Origin: Takakia lepidozioides
Taxonomy: Eukaryota > Streptophyta > Takakiopsida > Takakiales > Takakiaceae
Assembly: GCA_030704615.1 (NCBI GenBank)
Contig: CM060733.1
Span: 43,214,001 to 43,278,000, forward strand
DNA: 64,000 nt
Direction of reading: 5' to 3'
Shown in pieces: positions 29,581 to 42,072 of the stretch. How positions within the stretch are numbered: position 1 is the stretch's first letter; every line of letters starts with the position of its first letter. The notes beneath the pieces are model-generated. The model was not told where the DNA came from. It did no database searches and saw nothing but the letters and a program-made list of their open reading frames with translations. The position numbers and the translations under genes are program-made.

Positions 29581-30522
29581 TTGTCGAGATGAAGCGACCA
29601 TCTACATTTAGGACAGATGTGCATCTGCAATGTCCAAACTTGGTTGATGCTTGGAGGGACTTTTCTGGGCCTTTGCCTGCCCCTCGATCTGAGGCTTTGG
29701 CCAGGACTGTTTGCCAGATCTACACTTACCTGGTAAACATGCGTTTGGGCTATGGAATAATTTCATCGTTTGACTTGTCGTATTTTGTACGTCGCGTGGG
29801 GAATACCTTCGAGATATCTAAAGCCATACCCTGTGCAAGTGATAAATTTCTCGGCGCACTTGGCTACGTCTTGAATCTAGCAGCCCATGACCTGCAAGTG
29901 TTTGAAGAGCCAGATCAAGGTAATGGCCTGTTCTGAAGGTAATGGTTTTTTTTTTTCTTTTTTTAATGGCATGTTCTGAAGTATTGTGCAATGTCGATTG
30001 AATGAAAGCATTATTTACTAATAATGTTGCAGGTGTCCAGGTGCTAATGGGGTTGTGTTTTTGTAGGGAAAGAATCTCCTAAAGTCAATTATCAAGACTT
30101 TGGTCAAGATAGTTCAGGGACAATTCCCAGAGCCAGGATACTCATGATTATTCATACACAAGGAAAAAGAAAAGCAAATGATGTGGGACCTCACCCTATG
30201 ACTACTCGGTAAGTGTCATTGTTTGTTTTGAACACTCATGGTAAAGTTGTGAGTCCTGATAGTTAAATGATGTAACAATGGATAGTCATGTGGCATGGTT
30301 TAGCATCCATCTACTATTCATATGATCTGCCAATACAAGGTGCATGTGTTTTCTTACAGGAGCCGCAGCGGGTATGATGGTTTGCGGGAGACTCCTGCAG
30401 AACATTTGCATTTGGAAGCGCATCCCTTTGCGATAGGTTGGAGTGGACGGATCATACGTGGCACATATGAGGGTCACCCTGTTGTAGTGAAACTTGCACC
30501 CTTTGGTTTGGACCGTGTAAAG
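29581..30522 (+). pseudogene. Nuclease-like/kinase-like gene fragment (three exons)
   Basis: Exons at 29581-29919, 30067-30208 and 30360-30522 have proper GT/AG borders and matching phases. The first reads VEMKRPSTFRTDVHLQCPNL, with an ExK that fits a PD-(D/E)xK nuclease-like fold, then RTVCQIYTYLVNMRLGYGII and SYFVRRVGNTFEIS. The third reads FAIGWSGRIIRGTYEGHPVV with VVVK, a protein-kinase glycine loop and its lysine. This pairing resembles Crinkler/FunK1-like nuclease-kinase proteins of eukaryotes; that family assignment is from memory. The rest of the kinase is missing and a Gypsy relic follows at 30700. An upstream exon may lie in 29390-29570 (NVLNKVGRLVLGDKFTVQTK). Confidence 0.55.
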
Positions 30523-30699
30523 GTGATGCTTCTTTTTATGATGGGATCCATCTTTGTGAAAGTTTCATACGCTCACTGCACTGCAATGGGACCCCTGGAT
30601 TGAAAGGCGGGCGTAGTGTTCAATCCTGAACCTTGGATCTACGTAGATCCATGGTGTAGCATTTAATTACTATGTTATTGCATCGAAGTGAACGTCATC

Positions 30700-31215
30700 C
30701 ATTCTGGTTATGACGGGAAGAATAGCCAGGTGGGCTATTCTACTTCAAGAATTTGACTACAAGGTAGTTTACAAGCCTGGAAGGCTTAATGCTCAGGCCA
30801 ATGACCTTTCCTGATTGTCGGAGAAAACATGAGATGAGCCTATTGACGATGATTTTCCGGACGCATTCTTGTTCTCCATAGAGACAGTCCCTCCATGGTA
30901 TGAGCACATTGCTCAATTTTTGAGCACCCTAGAATTTCCCCCAAGAATGGATTGACGTGCGCGACGACGGTTACGACTGCGCAACATGAAGTTTGCTCTT
31001 GTGGGAGGGCAACTTTAAAGAAGGGGATTGGATGGACTCTTGAGGCGATGCGTCACCCCAGAGGAGGTTCCCAAGATTTTAGAGTCTTGTTGTGGATGAC
31101 ACTTTGCCGGGCGGCTCACAATGCAGAAAGCTTTAAGGGCAGGATATTACTGGCCCTCCATGTTCAAAGATGCGCACGTGCATGTGCGGAAATGCGACTC
31201 TTATCAAAAGTTATT
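30700..31215 (+). pseudogene. Gypsy RNase H-integrase relic (second family)
   Basis: The frame reads TGRIARWAILLQEFDYKVVY, KPGRLNAQANDLS, then DFPDAFLFSIETVPPWYEHI and, after stops, HFAGRLTMQKALRAGYYWPS with KDAHVHVRKCDSYQK (integrase zinc-finger region). At least four stops interrupt it. It differs clearly from the methyltransferase family. It ends where the integrase core should begin. Confidence 0.75.
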
Positions 31216-31534
31216 CCCTAATTTTTTCTTTGATGAATCGATGGATACTCTTGTTTGCAAAAGATAAGGAAAAAGTTGAAGTTCAATGCAGCAAGGTGGA
31301 AGAAGTGATAAGGTATAAAAAAGCTTGGGTATTGTAACACGTTTCTTCCACGTCCTAGTCTACTCACAGATGTTCAGCAGAATGGTGGGTTTTCATGGGT
31401 TGCAGAGGGCATAGATTACCATCCCTGTTTGAGCTGAATCGGTGGCTTAACCCCAATTACGTCATCATTGGCTGGTGTTTTCTGCACCTTTTAAGTAATC
31501 AACAGATGCCTCAATGATGTTTGATCAAGTGCAT
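31216..31534. other. No gene recognised
   Basis: Short interval between a Gypsy relic and a PPR relic. Nothing supported. Confidence 0.4.
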
Positions 31535-31745
31535 ATAATGATGCTAGGATTTACCAAACATGGTAGGAATGCTTTGGAGACATGAGCAGGTGAGACGGAA
31601 AGAGCCGGGAGTCCAACCACATCGAGTCTGTTTGTGCCTGCAATGCATGTGCAAGGCTTGAAGCCCTGGAAAATGGGCAAAGAGTTCCATAGTGAGATTT
31701 TCCAAGCGGGCATTTGTACCAGATGTCATCCTGAGCACTTATTCT
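31535..31745 (+). pseudogene. PPR relic
   Basis: Fragments of one PPR motif pair are visible across frames: GFTKHGRNALET, then CNACARLEALENG, EFHSEIFQAGI and DVILS-like remains. They are heavily decayed, with several frame changes. No flanking PPR motifs. Confidence 0.6.
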
Positions 31746-31988
31746 TAGCTATAATAACAGAATCTACAGATTTAGTACATGTTTTGCTAGGGCATGTCAA
31801 CACATCATGGACTATTATGCTTTTCTGGATTGTTCTCTCCTCTTTGAAATTTTAGTCATTGCACAGACACATCACCAACTCTACTCCAGTCCAGAGTTCT
31901 CCCTCTTTTTCTGGATTTGTTTGTTATGGAAACAACGACTTGATACTAGTATTAGCAATATACTAGTATGTCCTGGCACTTTTTACCA

Positions 31989-34900
31989 CTACCGACCCTG
32001 AGCATATGCAATTGGATTGACATCTGATTCCTGGTCTGAACTCACTGGGCGTTGCAGCTTCTGGAAAGTCAACTTGTGCTGTGGGAGTGTAGTACCAGGA
32101 ATGACCTCGGTGTCCACCACAACTGTATCTTCTTCCCTAAACTCTCCCTTTAAGATCCCCCTTGCAAGCTCATTTTCTATATATTGTTGAATAACCCTCT
32201 TGACAGGTCGTGCTCCATAGTTTGGGTCATAACCCATTTCACCTAGTAACTGAATCGCACTTTCACTCACCCGGAGAATGATCTTACGGTCAGTCAGTCT
32301 CTTCTGTACCCTTTCCACCTGCAGAAAGTACACCAGCATCATATAATCAGCCAATTCCAACAATCGAAAGAACTGCATGGAGTAGGAAAGTTAAAGAATG
32401 AATTGCATCAATTGTTCTTACCCAAGCACAATTTGCACAGGTCTCTAACTGTTATAAATGGGCAAGATCTCTCACAACCATGGTGGATCGGAGTCCAGAC
32501 AGCTGAGCCTCATGCCAAGCAGCATGTGGAGGTACTCACAGTTGGAAACAATTGATAGGAAAACAGTTTGATTCATAACATACGGATTGTGACAACCACT
32601 GATAGAAAACGAGTGGAGTTTATTGAATCAAAATCAACCCTCCTGCCCATCCCAAAACATGAGAAAGATACATATGACCAGACAACCAGGGAAAACAAGC
32701 AAATGCCATGATCAGCACAGCCGAGAGACGATACTGCCAGAACTAATGATGAGGGAGATAGTCCTGCTTACTTGCCACTTTATGCCATTTCATCACAATA
32801 AGAGATAAAAATCAAGTTAAACAAGCACAACTCATCAAGAAGGTGAAGGTAACTTGCATACCTGAAGTGTCACAATTTTGCTTATTTGCTCACGGTCAAG
32901 GGGTTGAAACACAATATATTCATCTATCCGATTCATGAACTCGGGGCGAAACGTCATTCTTGCTGCCTCCATAACCCGAGCTCTCATAGCCTCGTAAATC
33001 ACCTCTTTGCTGTTGCCAGTGGAGTTGGCATTCAACACATATTGAGACCCCACATTGGAAGTCATGATTATTACTGTGTTGGTGAAACTAACAGTCCGGC
33101 CCTGTGAATCTGTAACCCGTCCATCATCCAAAATTTGTAGGAAGATATTGAAAACATCTGAATGAGCTTTCTCAATCTCATCAAACAAAAGAACGGAATA
33201 GGGTCGCCGACGGACCGACTCGGTTAATTGCCCACCCTCTTCATAACCTACATACCCAGGAGGTGCTCCAATGAGTCGTGAAACTGCATGCTTTTCCATG
33301 TATTCACTCATATCTATTCTGACTAAGGCTTCTTCTGTGTTGAAAAGGTAAGATGCCAATGCCTTAGCAAGTTCTGTCTTGCCCACTCCAGTAGGACCCA
33401 TAAACATGAAGCTAGCAATTGGCCGATTCGGATCAGAGAGTCCTGCCCTTGACCGTTGGATTGCTTCGGCAATAGATTTCACAGCAGGATCTTGTCCAAC
33501 GACACGTTTATGGAGTTCATCATCAAGATGTAAGAGTTTTTCTCTCTCAGACTGTTGTAATTTCGAGATGGGAATCCCTGTCCATTTGCTCACAATTTCA
33601 GCTATATCACTTCCAGTAACTTCTTCCCGAAGCATTGACTTGCCACTGTTCTGGTATTCTGTCAAAGCCTGATCGGCAGCTTCCAGCTGCCGCTGCAGGG
33701 TCATTAGACTGCCGTACTTCAGCTCAGCAGCACGGTTCAAGTCATAATCACGCTCTGCTTGTTGTATCTCCAAATTCACTCTATCCACCTGTACACACCC
33801 ATTAAGTGAGTTATATTATGGGAGATTTTGATGGATTCACAGATCCATCGCAATCCAGAATCACACAAGTGCACAAGAAAGCACAGATGGAGCTATTATG
33901 ACTTGTCAGACAATTTCCATGGCCAAATACTGTGATGGCAGTAACTTAACATGTGATGCAGACAAATAGTATTATACTCGAGCGCAAAAGGAAGAAATAC
34001 AATGTTGACTGCACAATAAGGACTGGACGTGTTAAAATGGATAAAAACACATCATAGTACCTCCTCTTTGATTGACTGAATGCGAGTCATGACTGACTTC
34101 TCATGTTCCCACTGATCAGTTAGCTCTTTCTGCTGCGTCTTCAACAACTCCAGTTCTGTTACTAGGCGATCTAGGCGGTCACGTGATGCTTTGTCTGTGT
34201 CATTCTTCAGTGAAAGCCTCTCCATTTCTAATTTGAGTACAGACCGATCAATCTCGTCTAGCGCTGTGGGCTTTGAAGTGATCTCCATCTTTAGCTTTGC
34301 CGCAGCTTCATCTACCAGATCAATAGCTGTGAAATAATAAACCTCAAGTTAGCCCATCTTCGAAGGGGAAAAAGCAACATAGAGAGGCAAATATTTATGT
34401 CCATAGGAGGCCTGAAGGGCCTATTGAACTGACAAGAACAACATCCAAGAGGAGCGAGATAGAACCTTTATCAGGGAGAAACCGGTCGCTGATATAGCGG
34501 TCTGCTAGCATAGCAGATTCTACCAAGGCACTGTCGGAAATTCGAACGCCATGATGCAGCTCATACCGCTCACGAAGCCCCCGAAGAATGGAGATCGTAT
34601 CTTCTACAGATGGTTGGTCTACATACACTTGTTGAAAGCGTCGTTCTAAGGCAGCATCCTTTTCTATGTATTTTCGGTATTCATCAAGTGTAGTTGCGCC
34701 AATGCACCGCAGTTCTCCGCGCCCTAACATAGGTTTTAAGAGGTTCCCAGCATCCATAGCACCATTTGTTGCACCTGGAATGCTCACAACACTCTAATTA
34801 TGAGAACTGAATTATTGAAACTACTGGCACTGGAGAAGTAAGGAGTCCTTACCAAACATGACTCAACACCTCAAACAAATCACACATGTATCCAGGCCAT

Positions 34901-37900
34901 CCTAATGCTACCTCATCATTTTGAGGGAGAAACACAACACTCGTATCCTGTTTGACAATATTCGTGAATAGAGGATCACTAAGAAGTAGAGCTACACATG
35001 AACCTACTACATAAACAGAAAGAGATATACCCATAAGACTTCGCTTGCAGCATAATGCGAAGGATGGATTCCATCACCAGTTTGGAAAGGACAGTCAGGG
35101 GAGGAGAGAGAGGGGTAGGAGGCTTTAGTGTCACTGAAGGCTGACTCTCGGGACTGGAGTACCAGGCACACAAGTTGCCTTTTAGGCACTTGCTGTTCAA
35201 GGGTAAGCACCTATGACTAAGACATTCAACACGAAAGGTCTCTTCAGCTACTATGCATCCCACTTATGCTTCACGAATTGAGAGGAAAAGGTGAAACCGC
35301 TTTTTCATCAGCAGCAGAGTGTATGTTAGGAACATCAATAGAACTTTCATTGCCAGGAAGAGAGGGAGGGGAATACCAGCACCAACCACCGTATGGATCT
35401 CATCAATGAACAAAATGATTTGACCATCAGAATCAGTGACTTCCTTCAGCACTGCTTTTAATCGATCCTCGAACTCCCCCCGGAACTTGGCACCCGCTAT
35501 CAATGCCCCCATGTCCAGAGATATCAACTGCAGTACATTTTCTGATCTCAGCGTAATTCATCTTCCACAGGTTTTATTGCCACAAGGCAAACAAATCTTG
35601 ATCAGATACCCTCCATTGCACTTATTGACATACATCAAAACATCCATGATTGTGTTTAGACACAACACTCTCTATGATGTAAATTCTGAAGAACCACCAA
35701 TGCCAGATGAATGCCAAGTGCCAGGCAGATCAGTACAAACCTTGCGGTTAATGAGAGCTTGGGGAACATCTCCTTGTACAATACGCTGGGCCAGCCTGCT
35801 CATCCACACGAACTGGAAGTCAGTTAATGAAAAACATCACTTATATGTGGGTTCAGATTTGTAACAACTATGGTGCTGTGGAATGTGTTGTTATACATCA
35901 TAAATGTAGAGGGGTCTGTGGTCACCCTACAGCAAGGACATTCTTGAGAGTATACTCATGCTGACAGTTCCAGACGGGTCAACCTCAAAAAGTATTGGGT
36001 CTGTTTAAGGACACACACCCTTCAGAAATTGCAGTTTTGCCTACACCTGGCTCGCCAATGAGCACTGGATTATTCTTTGTTCTTCTTGACAAGATTTGAA
36101 TAGCGCGTCGGATTTCATCATCACGGCCTATAACTGGATCTAATTTTCCTTGACGTGCCATCTCTGTCAGATCTTTGCCATATTTTTCCAGTGCTTCGTA
36201 TTTGCCCTCTGGATCTGAGCCGGCCATCCACACCACCCAAAAAACAATATTGACACATAAGCTATGGCCAAGCATGCTTCGCTCACCCTCTCTCTCTCTG
36301 GCCCTGGCTATGGCAAACATGAGTACATTCTCTCTCTGGTCCTGTGGGCTTCTCATTGCTGGGCAGCTCACGCACAGCCGATTGATGCTTGTGTCAAGGG
36401 CTTTGTAGAGGATATCTGGAAAGCCCATATTGATTGCTTATACCAATGTCACGGAGTGACCTCACAGATAGTGTCTTGTTCTGTCAAACTGGGCACAGGG
36501 TCGATGGCCACAGGGCTATGGCAATTGACATCTCATGAGTACATTGTCTCTCTAGATAAGAATGGTGCTGTCATACCAAGACTACTACAGCAGATCCCAT
36601 CAGAACTCTTTACTTCAAGTGCCTTTCGACTGCAAAAGCACTGGGCTGGGGGACCTACCCAGAAGTCCCCATGCTCCACCCACTGTTTAGAAACTAGGTG
36701 CAGGTCTACGGCCACAAGGCTAAGGCAATCAACCTCTCATACATTCTCTCAAATAAGAGTTATTGCTGGGCTATACAGGAGTGAATAGAACGCACATAGA
36801 ACAATTTTGGTAGAAGTAGCACAAGGGATATAGAATACCCTGGTCAGTGACCTTCTGGGAGCCTCGAATGGCTTCAATGGCAGCATTCAAACTTTTGGCT
36901 GACAACTGGAACTCCTTGAAAACTTGCTGTCCGAAACGTTTGTCTTGGACAAATCCAAGCACCAAATGTTCCACAGAAACAAATGAATCACCATATTCCT
37001 TCTTGTGGCCACGGGCCCTGTCTATTAAGGCCTCCAAATCACGACCCAACATCGATCCACTTGTATCCCCTGTAACCTGGGGAACATCAGGCACTTCATG
37101 TCATAAAATAACTGCTAGTTTCCAAATTGTTCCAAATGGAAGCACAAGACCAAATTACCAAGACACACCTCCCAGCAAGACCAAGCTTCACCTAATAAAA
37201 TCTAAACGACATACAAGCAAAACAAAAGAATAGAAAACGGAATGACCAAATTTTTTTTTTGGCATGTCTACCAATAATTTCCAACTTGTGCAACTCCATC
37301 TCAACACAATCACCATTTGATGTGCAATCACCATTTGATGTACAATCAAATCCCTATACTTGTCTTGCAAACCTGGGGCTCTAACCTCCAAACTTCAACC
37401 AAGCACTAAGAAGGCGCATTCTGACAAGCACATTCCACTGTGTCACATATGGCTTCATCAAATGCTATCTCTTTCTAGCTTTCCAAAGTTATTTAAGAAC
37501 CTTCGGTTGGCGCTGAATAAACCGGTCAGTTGATTGCAGAAGAGATGTGTTGTCAACTCCTGCTTTGGCAAAGATTCGCCGTGCTAGCCCATTTCGTTGC
37601 TCCAGCAAAGCCTTCATCAAATGTTCTGTCTCTACAATTTGCTGCTTGCTTTCTTTGGCAACTTCCGGTGAGGCTACAATAGCCTGCCAAGCCATCTCTG
37701 TGAATTCTCCTTGATTTATCTGCACATCCAAATACCATGTTGGCAAAGTTTCCATGTTCTGGCTTTGACTGTGGGCCAAACTCAACTTAAGAGAAAAATC
37801 CTGCCGCAAGTTCCCCTTATGTTTCATAGTATGAACTATCTTGTTCCCCTTTCTCCTTACTAACCTTGCGGTAGCCACTACCAGCCACATTCGCTTTCAG

Positions 37901-38670
37901 CTAGAGGGCTAAAACAGCAGAGGACATTCCTCATGTCACACTGCATTCCTGAAGGATTGCATTAGAATAGACAAAACAGGGGTGGCTGAAGGTGGTATCC
38001 AATTGACTGCACCATCCCAGGGAACTCAGAGTACAAATAGCATCCCCCTCCAAAAGCCCAGGATAAAAATTCAACCCTCCGGTACTTGAATTACATATAT
38101 AAGGGATATGTACCTATACTCCGACTGAAGACATTCGACAAAAGGGGAAACTAGAAACGAGACCACAATCAGGCATACCAGATACGTTGCAAGAAGGTGT
38201 CTGACGTAATTCTATTCACCCCGTGCGCACACCTTGGCGCACACCTACATATAAGGTGCAGGTTTTTGGATGACAGTGCTGATTCTTACCCCCGACGAAC
38301 TTCGCGCCTCAGCGCGAGGTGGTGTTGCCAAAAACGCTCGTCTGCCTGGAAATACCACCTTTTCCAAATGTATTCTTCCTCCAACCCGTTGAGGCCTAAA
38401 CCCTACAAAAGCTTGCCATGGACCGACATTGCTGCCAGCCAGACACCTTGCAACAGAGGCCAGCGAAGGCTTCCCACCTCCACCGGCGTCACAAAACACC
38501 CTCCCTATGGTTGTGAAACCAGAAAGAGCTGCAAGAGACTTCAACGGCTTATGTCTGATTGTAGCAGCAACCAGAGCTGGAGATTTCCTTGCGGCTACAG
38601 ACGAATAATGACCGGTCAGCGTTCCAATTGCCATTGAGCTAGGATTTGAAAGACTCGTCCGTGTTGCCAT
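31989..38670 (-). CDS. CLPB3: Plastid-type ClpB (Hsp100) disaggregase, ten exons
   Basis: Exons (minus): 38670-38290, 37719-37501, 37076-36839, 36214-36019, 35795-35741, 35527-35377, 34774-34466, 34326-34061, 33788-32862, 32318-31989. All borders are GT/AG and phases agree, giving 1023 residues. The first ~125 residues are Ser/Ala/Arg-rich, a likely plastid transit peptide. Then come the Clp N domain ([30 protein letters not shown]), AAA1 with Walker A GEPGVGKT and Walker [13 protein letters not shown], the middle coiled coil (exons 8-9), AAA2 with GPTGVGKT and [11 protein letters not shown], and the C-terminal D2-small domain ([20 protein letters not shown]). ClpB hexamers thread aggregated proteins with Hsp70. 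Length and a C-terminal [11 protein letters not shown] favour CLPB3 over mitochondrial CLPB4. No defect seen. The ATG at 38670 is the first in frame. Confidence 0.95.
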
Positions 38671-40071
38671 GGCCAAAACCTGAGGCGGGGTAGGTGACAG
38701 ATACTTGACTGCTGAGACAATCTTGAATACTAAACTTTGAAATGGCCAGGTTCAAACACCAGCGGAAATTCGGGAACGAGAGAGCCGGGGGAAGGGACGC
38801 ACTCGAAGATTCAGTCGCAGCGAGTTAGCGAACTGAATTGCTTCTCAGTGAAGCAACTCCGATCTCCATCTCCATTCTTCACATTTCCAGCTCCCAGCGC
38901 TGCAGGAAGAAGAACACAGGTCGATTGTTCCAGAAGTACACGTGCAGAGCGGAGAGACAGCGGCTGAAGGAGGCGGGGATGGATGAAGTTTGTCCGCCGA
39001 TCCGAGGCTTGGCTTCTCCTCAGATTCTTGGAACCAAGCGAGGCTGCTGCGTAGGGACAATCGATGGCAGCCATGGCGAGGTGGGTTTGAAGGGAAGCTT
39101 CGCAGTAAGTTAGGGAAGGAGTTAGTGAAGGCGGTCAAGTCCGTTGCTGCAAAACTATAGTGTTGGGTGAGGAGAGAACTGCTGCTATAACAAAGGGTGT
39201 TCAAATTGTGGCCTTCGTAGTTTCTTCAGTGGTACTCGCTGCATTTCTGAAAACCAGAAAGGAAACTGAGACTTGGGTTTGCCGTGAATCAAGTGGTGGA
39301 CATTTATTGAGCTGTCTGATGATGAGTTGCGTGAGCTTTGGTGCGGAGGCAGGGATGGAATGTGGGTGGATGCTAATCTCAGAGGAGCACAGGTCAAGCA
39401 CGAAACCATTGACGACACACTGTGAATTGCTGCCACAAGGAACGTGTGTGGGTAGACGGGCAGTGGGAGGAGCTGGAAGAAGGTCAGCAGAAGTCTGTGG
39501 CAATCCCTGGGGTAGCGGTTTCGCCGAACCGCTTTCAGTACGAGATTCTCTCCTTTTTGGCAGTTGTATATCTCCCGACCACATGAGGGATCGTAGCACA
39601 CCTGATCGCGTCATAATATTTTGGTCTTGTACAACAAAGTGTTACGTCGGTGCATGGGGTGTTCTGCCTACAACTCCACTAAAATGCTTACGGCTTATCC
39701 CGAGTAGGGTGAGGGGATATTGATTGCCTTCAAACAGAAGTGGAGCCTGAACTCTGTGTGTTGGGGGCCCCAACAGGGAGTTGACAAATGTTGTACGTTG
39801 TATCTTTTTTTCATTATGAAAGTAATCGCATATTTAACTGGCACGATGAAGGTGTCACAGCTGGTGTCTCACAGTTGATAGGCCTGTTTCAAACATTTTG
39901 ACCTCCATGCTCTGGTTTCGAATGGTTAAAACCCTTCGTTAAACCCTGTCAATCTGTCGCAAGGAGCCTGTCCTCATGAGGTGATATTCCACTGAATATG
40001 TTGGAGCTTCCAGATTCACTACATGAATTTTGAGATGAAAGATTTATAACAACGAATCCCAATTGTGCAGG
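38671..40071. other. Intergenic region between divergent CLPB and PPR genes
   Basis: It holds the CLPB 5' region and a segment at about 39330-39520 that resembles 58920-59110, upstream of another PPR gene (shared GCAGGGATGGAATGTGG, TCAAGCAC, GTGGGTAGA, AGCTGGA.G.A). A CAG directly precedes the PPR start (TTGTGCAGGATGG), so a 5' UTR intron is possible. An open plus-strand frame at 39160-39723 overlaps this leader and is not supported as a gene. Confidence 0.5.
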
Positions 40072-42072
40072 ATGGCAGCATTGAATCAGGCACATTTATT
40101 TTTATCAGGCAGCTCCACCATAATCGCTTCTTTTGAAAGAGGACTAAGAGAGGGAGTCAATAAGGACTCATGTAATACTTGTGGAGATGTGAAGACATTA
40201 TTGAAGGCAGGACATCTGAAAAAGGCGCTGCACATTTTGAACCAACAAGACACTTCGGCAGACTCCATTACTTATGGCAGTCTCTTGCAAGAGTGCATCA
40301 AGAGGAAAGGCCTAGCGGAGGGGAAGCATGTGCACGCCCACATGATCCAAAGTGGACTCAAGCCAAACATCTTTGTACTCAATACCCTTGTCAACATGTA
40401 TGCCAAGTGTGGGAGCTTGGAGGATGCACGGCAAGTGTTTGACAAAATGCCTGAACGAGATGTGTCTACATGGAATATAATGATGGCAGGGTATGCCAAG
40501 CATGGATCTGGTAAGGAGACTTTGAAGATCTACGAGCAAATGATACAGGAGGGGTTGAAACCCAATAAGGTCTCGTTCATTTGTGTTCTAAATGCGTGTG
40601 CCAGCCTTCCAGCCCTGGAAAAGGGCAAAGATATCCATGCTGACATTGTCAGAGCGCAGATTACGCCAGATGTCATTCTGGACACTGCCCTTCTTGCTAT
40701 GTATGCCAAAGGTGGGAGCATAAGGAATGCCTGTCAAGTGTTTGACACCATGGCTCACCGGAATTTGGTCTCATGGAATGCCATGATCACAGGATATGCG
40801 CAGCATGGCTATGCTAGGGAGGCTTTTGACAGCTACGAGCAAATGATACAGGAAGGGGTGACACCTGATAAGATCACCTTCACGTGCATGCTCAATGCAT
40901 GTGTGAGCCTGGCAGACCTGGTAAAAGGCAAAGAGGTCCATGCTGACATCGTGAAAGCTGGAATTACTTCAGATGTAATTCTGGACACTGCCTTCATTAC
41001 CATGTATGCCAAATGCGGGAGCATAAGAGATGCGCGGCACGTGTTTGACAGTATGGCTCAACGAAATGTCGTCTCATGGAATGCCATGATCGCAGGATAT
41101 GCTCAGAATGGTTGTCATGGGGAGGCTTTTGACAGCTATGAGCAAATGATACGGGAAGGGGTGACACCTGATAAGGTCACATTCACTTGTGTTCTGAATG
41201 TGTGTGCCAGCCTGGCTTTCCTGGAAAAGGGCAAAGAGGTGCATACTGAAATCATGAAAGCTGGAATTGAACCAGATATCATTCTGGATAATACCCTTGT
41301 TGACATGTATGCCAAATGTGGGAGCCTAAAGGATGCGCGTCAAGTGTTCAACAATATGGTTCAACGAGATGTGGTCTCTTGGAACGCCATGATTGCAGGA
41401 CATGTCCTGTATGGGTTCGGTAAGGAGGCTGTAGACATCTACGAACAAATGATACGGAAAGGAGTGATGCCTGACAAAGTCACTTTTACTGGCATTCTCA
41501 ATGCATGTGCCAGCATGGCAGCCCTGGAGAAGGGCAAAGTGGTCCATGCCAACATCATGAAAGCTGGAATTCTTCCAGATGTCAGCCTGAATAATGCCCT
41601 TGTTGATATGTATGCGAAATGTGGGAGTGTGAAGGATGCACGTCGAGTGTTCGATGGTATGGCTCACCGAGATGTGGTATCATGGAACACAATGATGACT
41701 GGATATGCTCAGCATGGGTGTGGTAAGGAGGCCATCCAACTATTTGAACAAATCCAACAAGAAGGCTTGAAGCCGGATGGCATCACATTTACATGTCTTC
41801 TCTCTGCATGTAGCCATGTGGGCCTAGTGGATGAAGGCCATTACTATTTTGATTCCATGAGTCGAGATCATGGCCTCACCCCCACTGTGGAGCATTTTAG
41901 TTGCATGGTGGACCTTTTGGGCCGTGCAGGGCAATTGGAAGAGGCAGAGAACTGCATTATTCGGACGCCAATCCAAACAGATGCTCGTCTGTGGGGATCA
42001 CTACTTGGTGCCTGCAGAAATCATGGGGATTTGAAGCGGGCAGAACGTGTAGCAAAATGCTTTATTCACTAG
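40072..42072 (+). CDS. PLS-type PPR protein, truncated before the DYW domain
   Basis: From the ATG at 40072 the frame gives 666 residues. A short N-terminal part is followed by many P, L and S motifs, for example NTLVNMYAKCGSLEDARQVF, GKEVHADIVKAGITSD and SWNAMIAGYAQNGCHGEAF. The last full part is the E1 start (TPIQTDARLWGSLLGACRNH). A TAG at 42070 ends the frame where relatives read a Trp-Asp (LLKWDPQ). Beyond it, 42073-42470 still shows scattered E-domain pieces (EIHAELKRLSGQMKEAG) in other frames. PLS-class PPR proteins bind organellar RNA and direct C-to-U editing; without E/DYW this copy would need a partner or be nonfunctional. Its upstream leader is related to that of the gene at 59714. 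Confidence 0.8.
   Translation: MAALNQAHLFLSGSSTIIASFERGLREGVNKDSCNTCGDVKTLLKAGHLKKALHILNQQDTSADSITYGSLLQECIKRKGLAEGKHVHAHMIQSGLKPNIFVLNTLVNMYAKCGSLEDARQVFDKMPERDVSTWNIMMAGYAKHGSGKETLKIYEQMIQEGLKPNKVSFICVLNACASLPALEKGKDIHADIVRAQITPDVILDTALLAMYAKGGSIRNACQVFDTMAHRNLVSWNAMITGYAQHGYAREAFDSYEQMIQEGVTPDKITFTCMLNACVSLADLVKGKEVHADIVKAGITSDVILDTAFITMYAKCGSIRDARHVFDSMAQRNVVSWNAMIAGYAQNGCHGEAFDSYEQMIREGVTPDKVTFTCVLNVCASLAFLEKGKEVHTEIMKAGIEPDIILDNTLVDMYAKCGSLKDARQVFNNMVQRDVVSWNAMIAGHVLYGFGKEAVDIYEQMIRKGVMPDKVTFTGILNACASMAALEKGKVVHANIMKAGILPDVSLNNALVDMYAKCGSVKDARRVFDGMAHRDVVSWNTMMTGYAQHGCGKEAIQLFEQIQQEGLKPDGITFTCLLSACSHVGLVDEGHYYFDSMSRDHGLTPTVEHFSCMVDLLGRAGQLEEAENCIIRTPIQTDARLWGSLLGACRNHGDLKRAERVAKCFIH

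Noticed and set aside
29084-31215. Complete CACTA transposon
   Set aside because: No opposite terminus or transposase found in the window; only one end is supported.
32623-33672. Plus-strand ORFs opposite the ClpB exons
   Set aside because: They overlap the well-supported exons on the other strand and show no motif.
39160-39723. 187-residue plus-strand ORF as a gene
   Set aside because: It overlaps a leader block conserved before another PPR gene, where the frame is not maintained.
40086-41667. Minus-strand ORFs antisense to the PPR gene
   Set aside because: Regular spacing mirrors the PPR repeat period; they are shadows of the sense frame.
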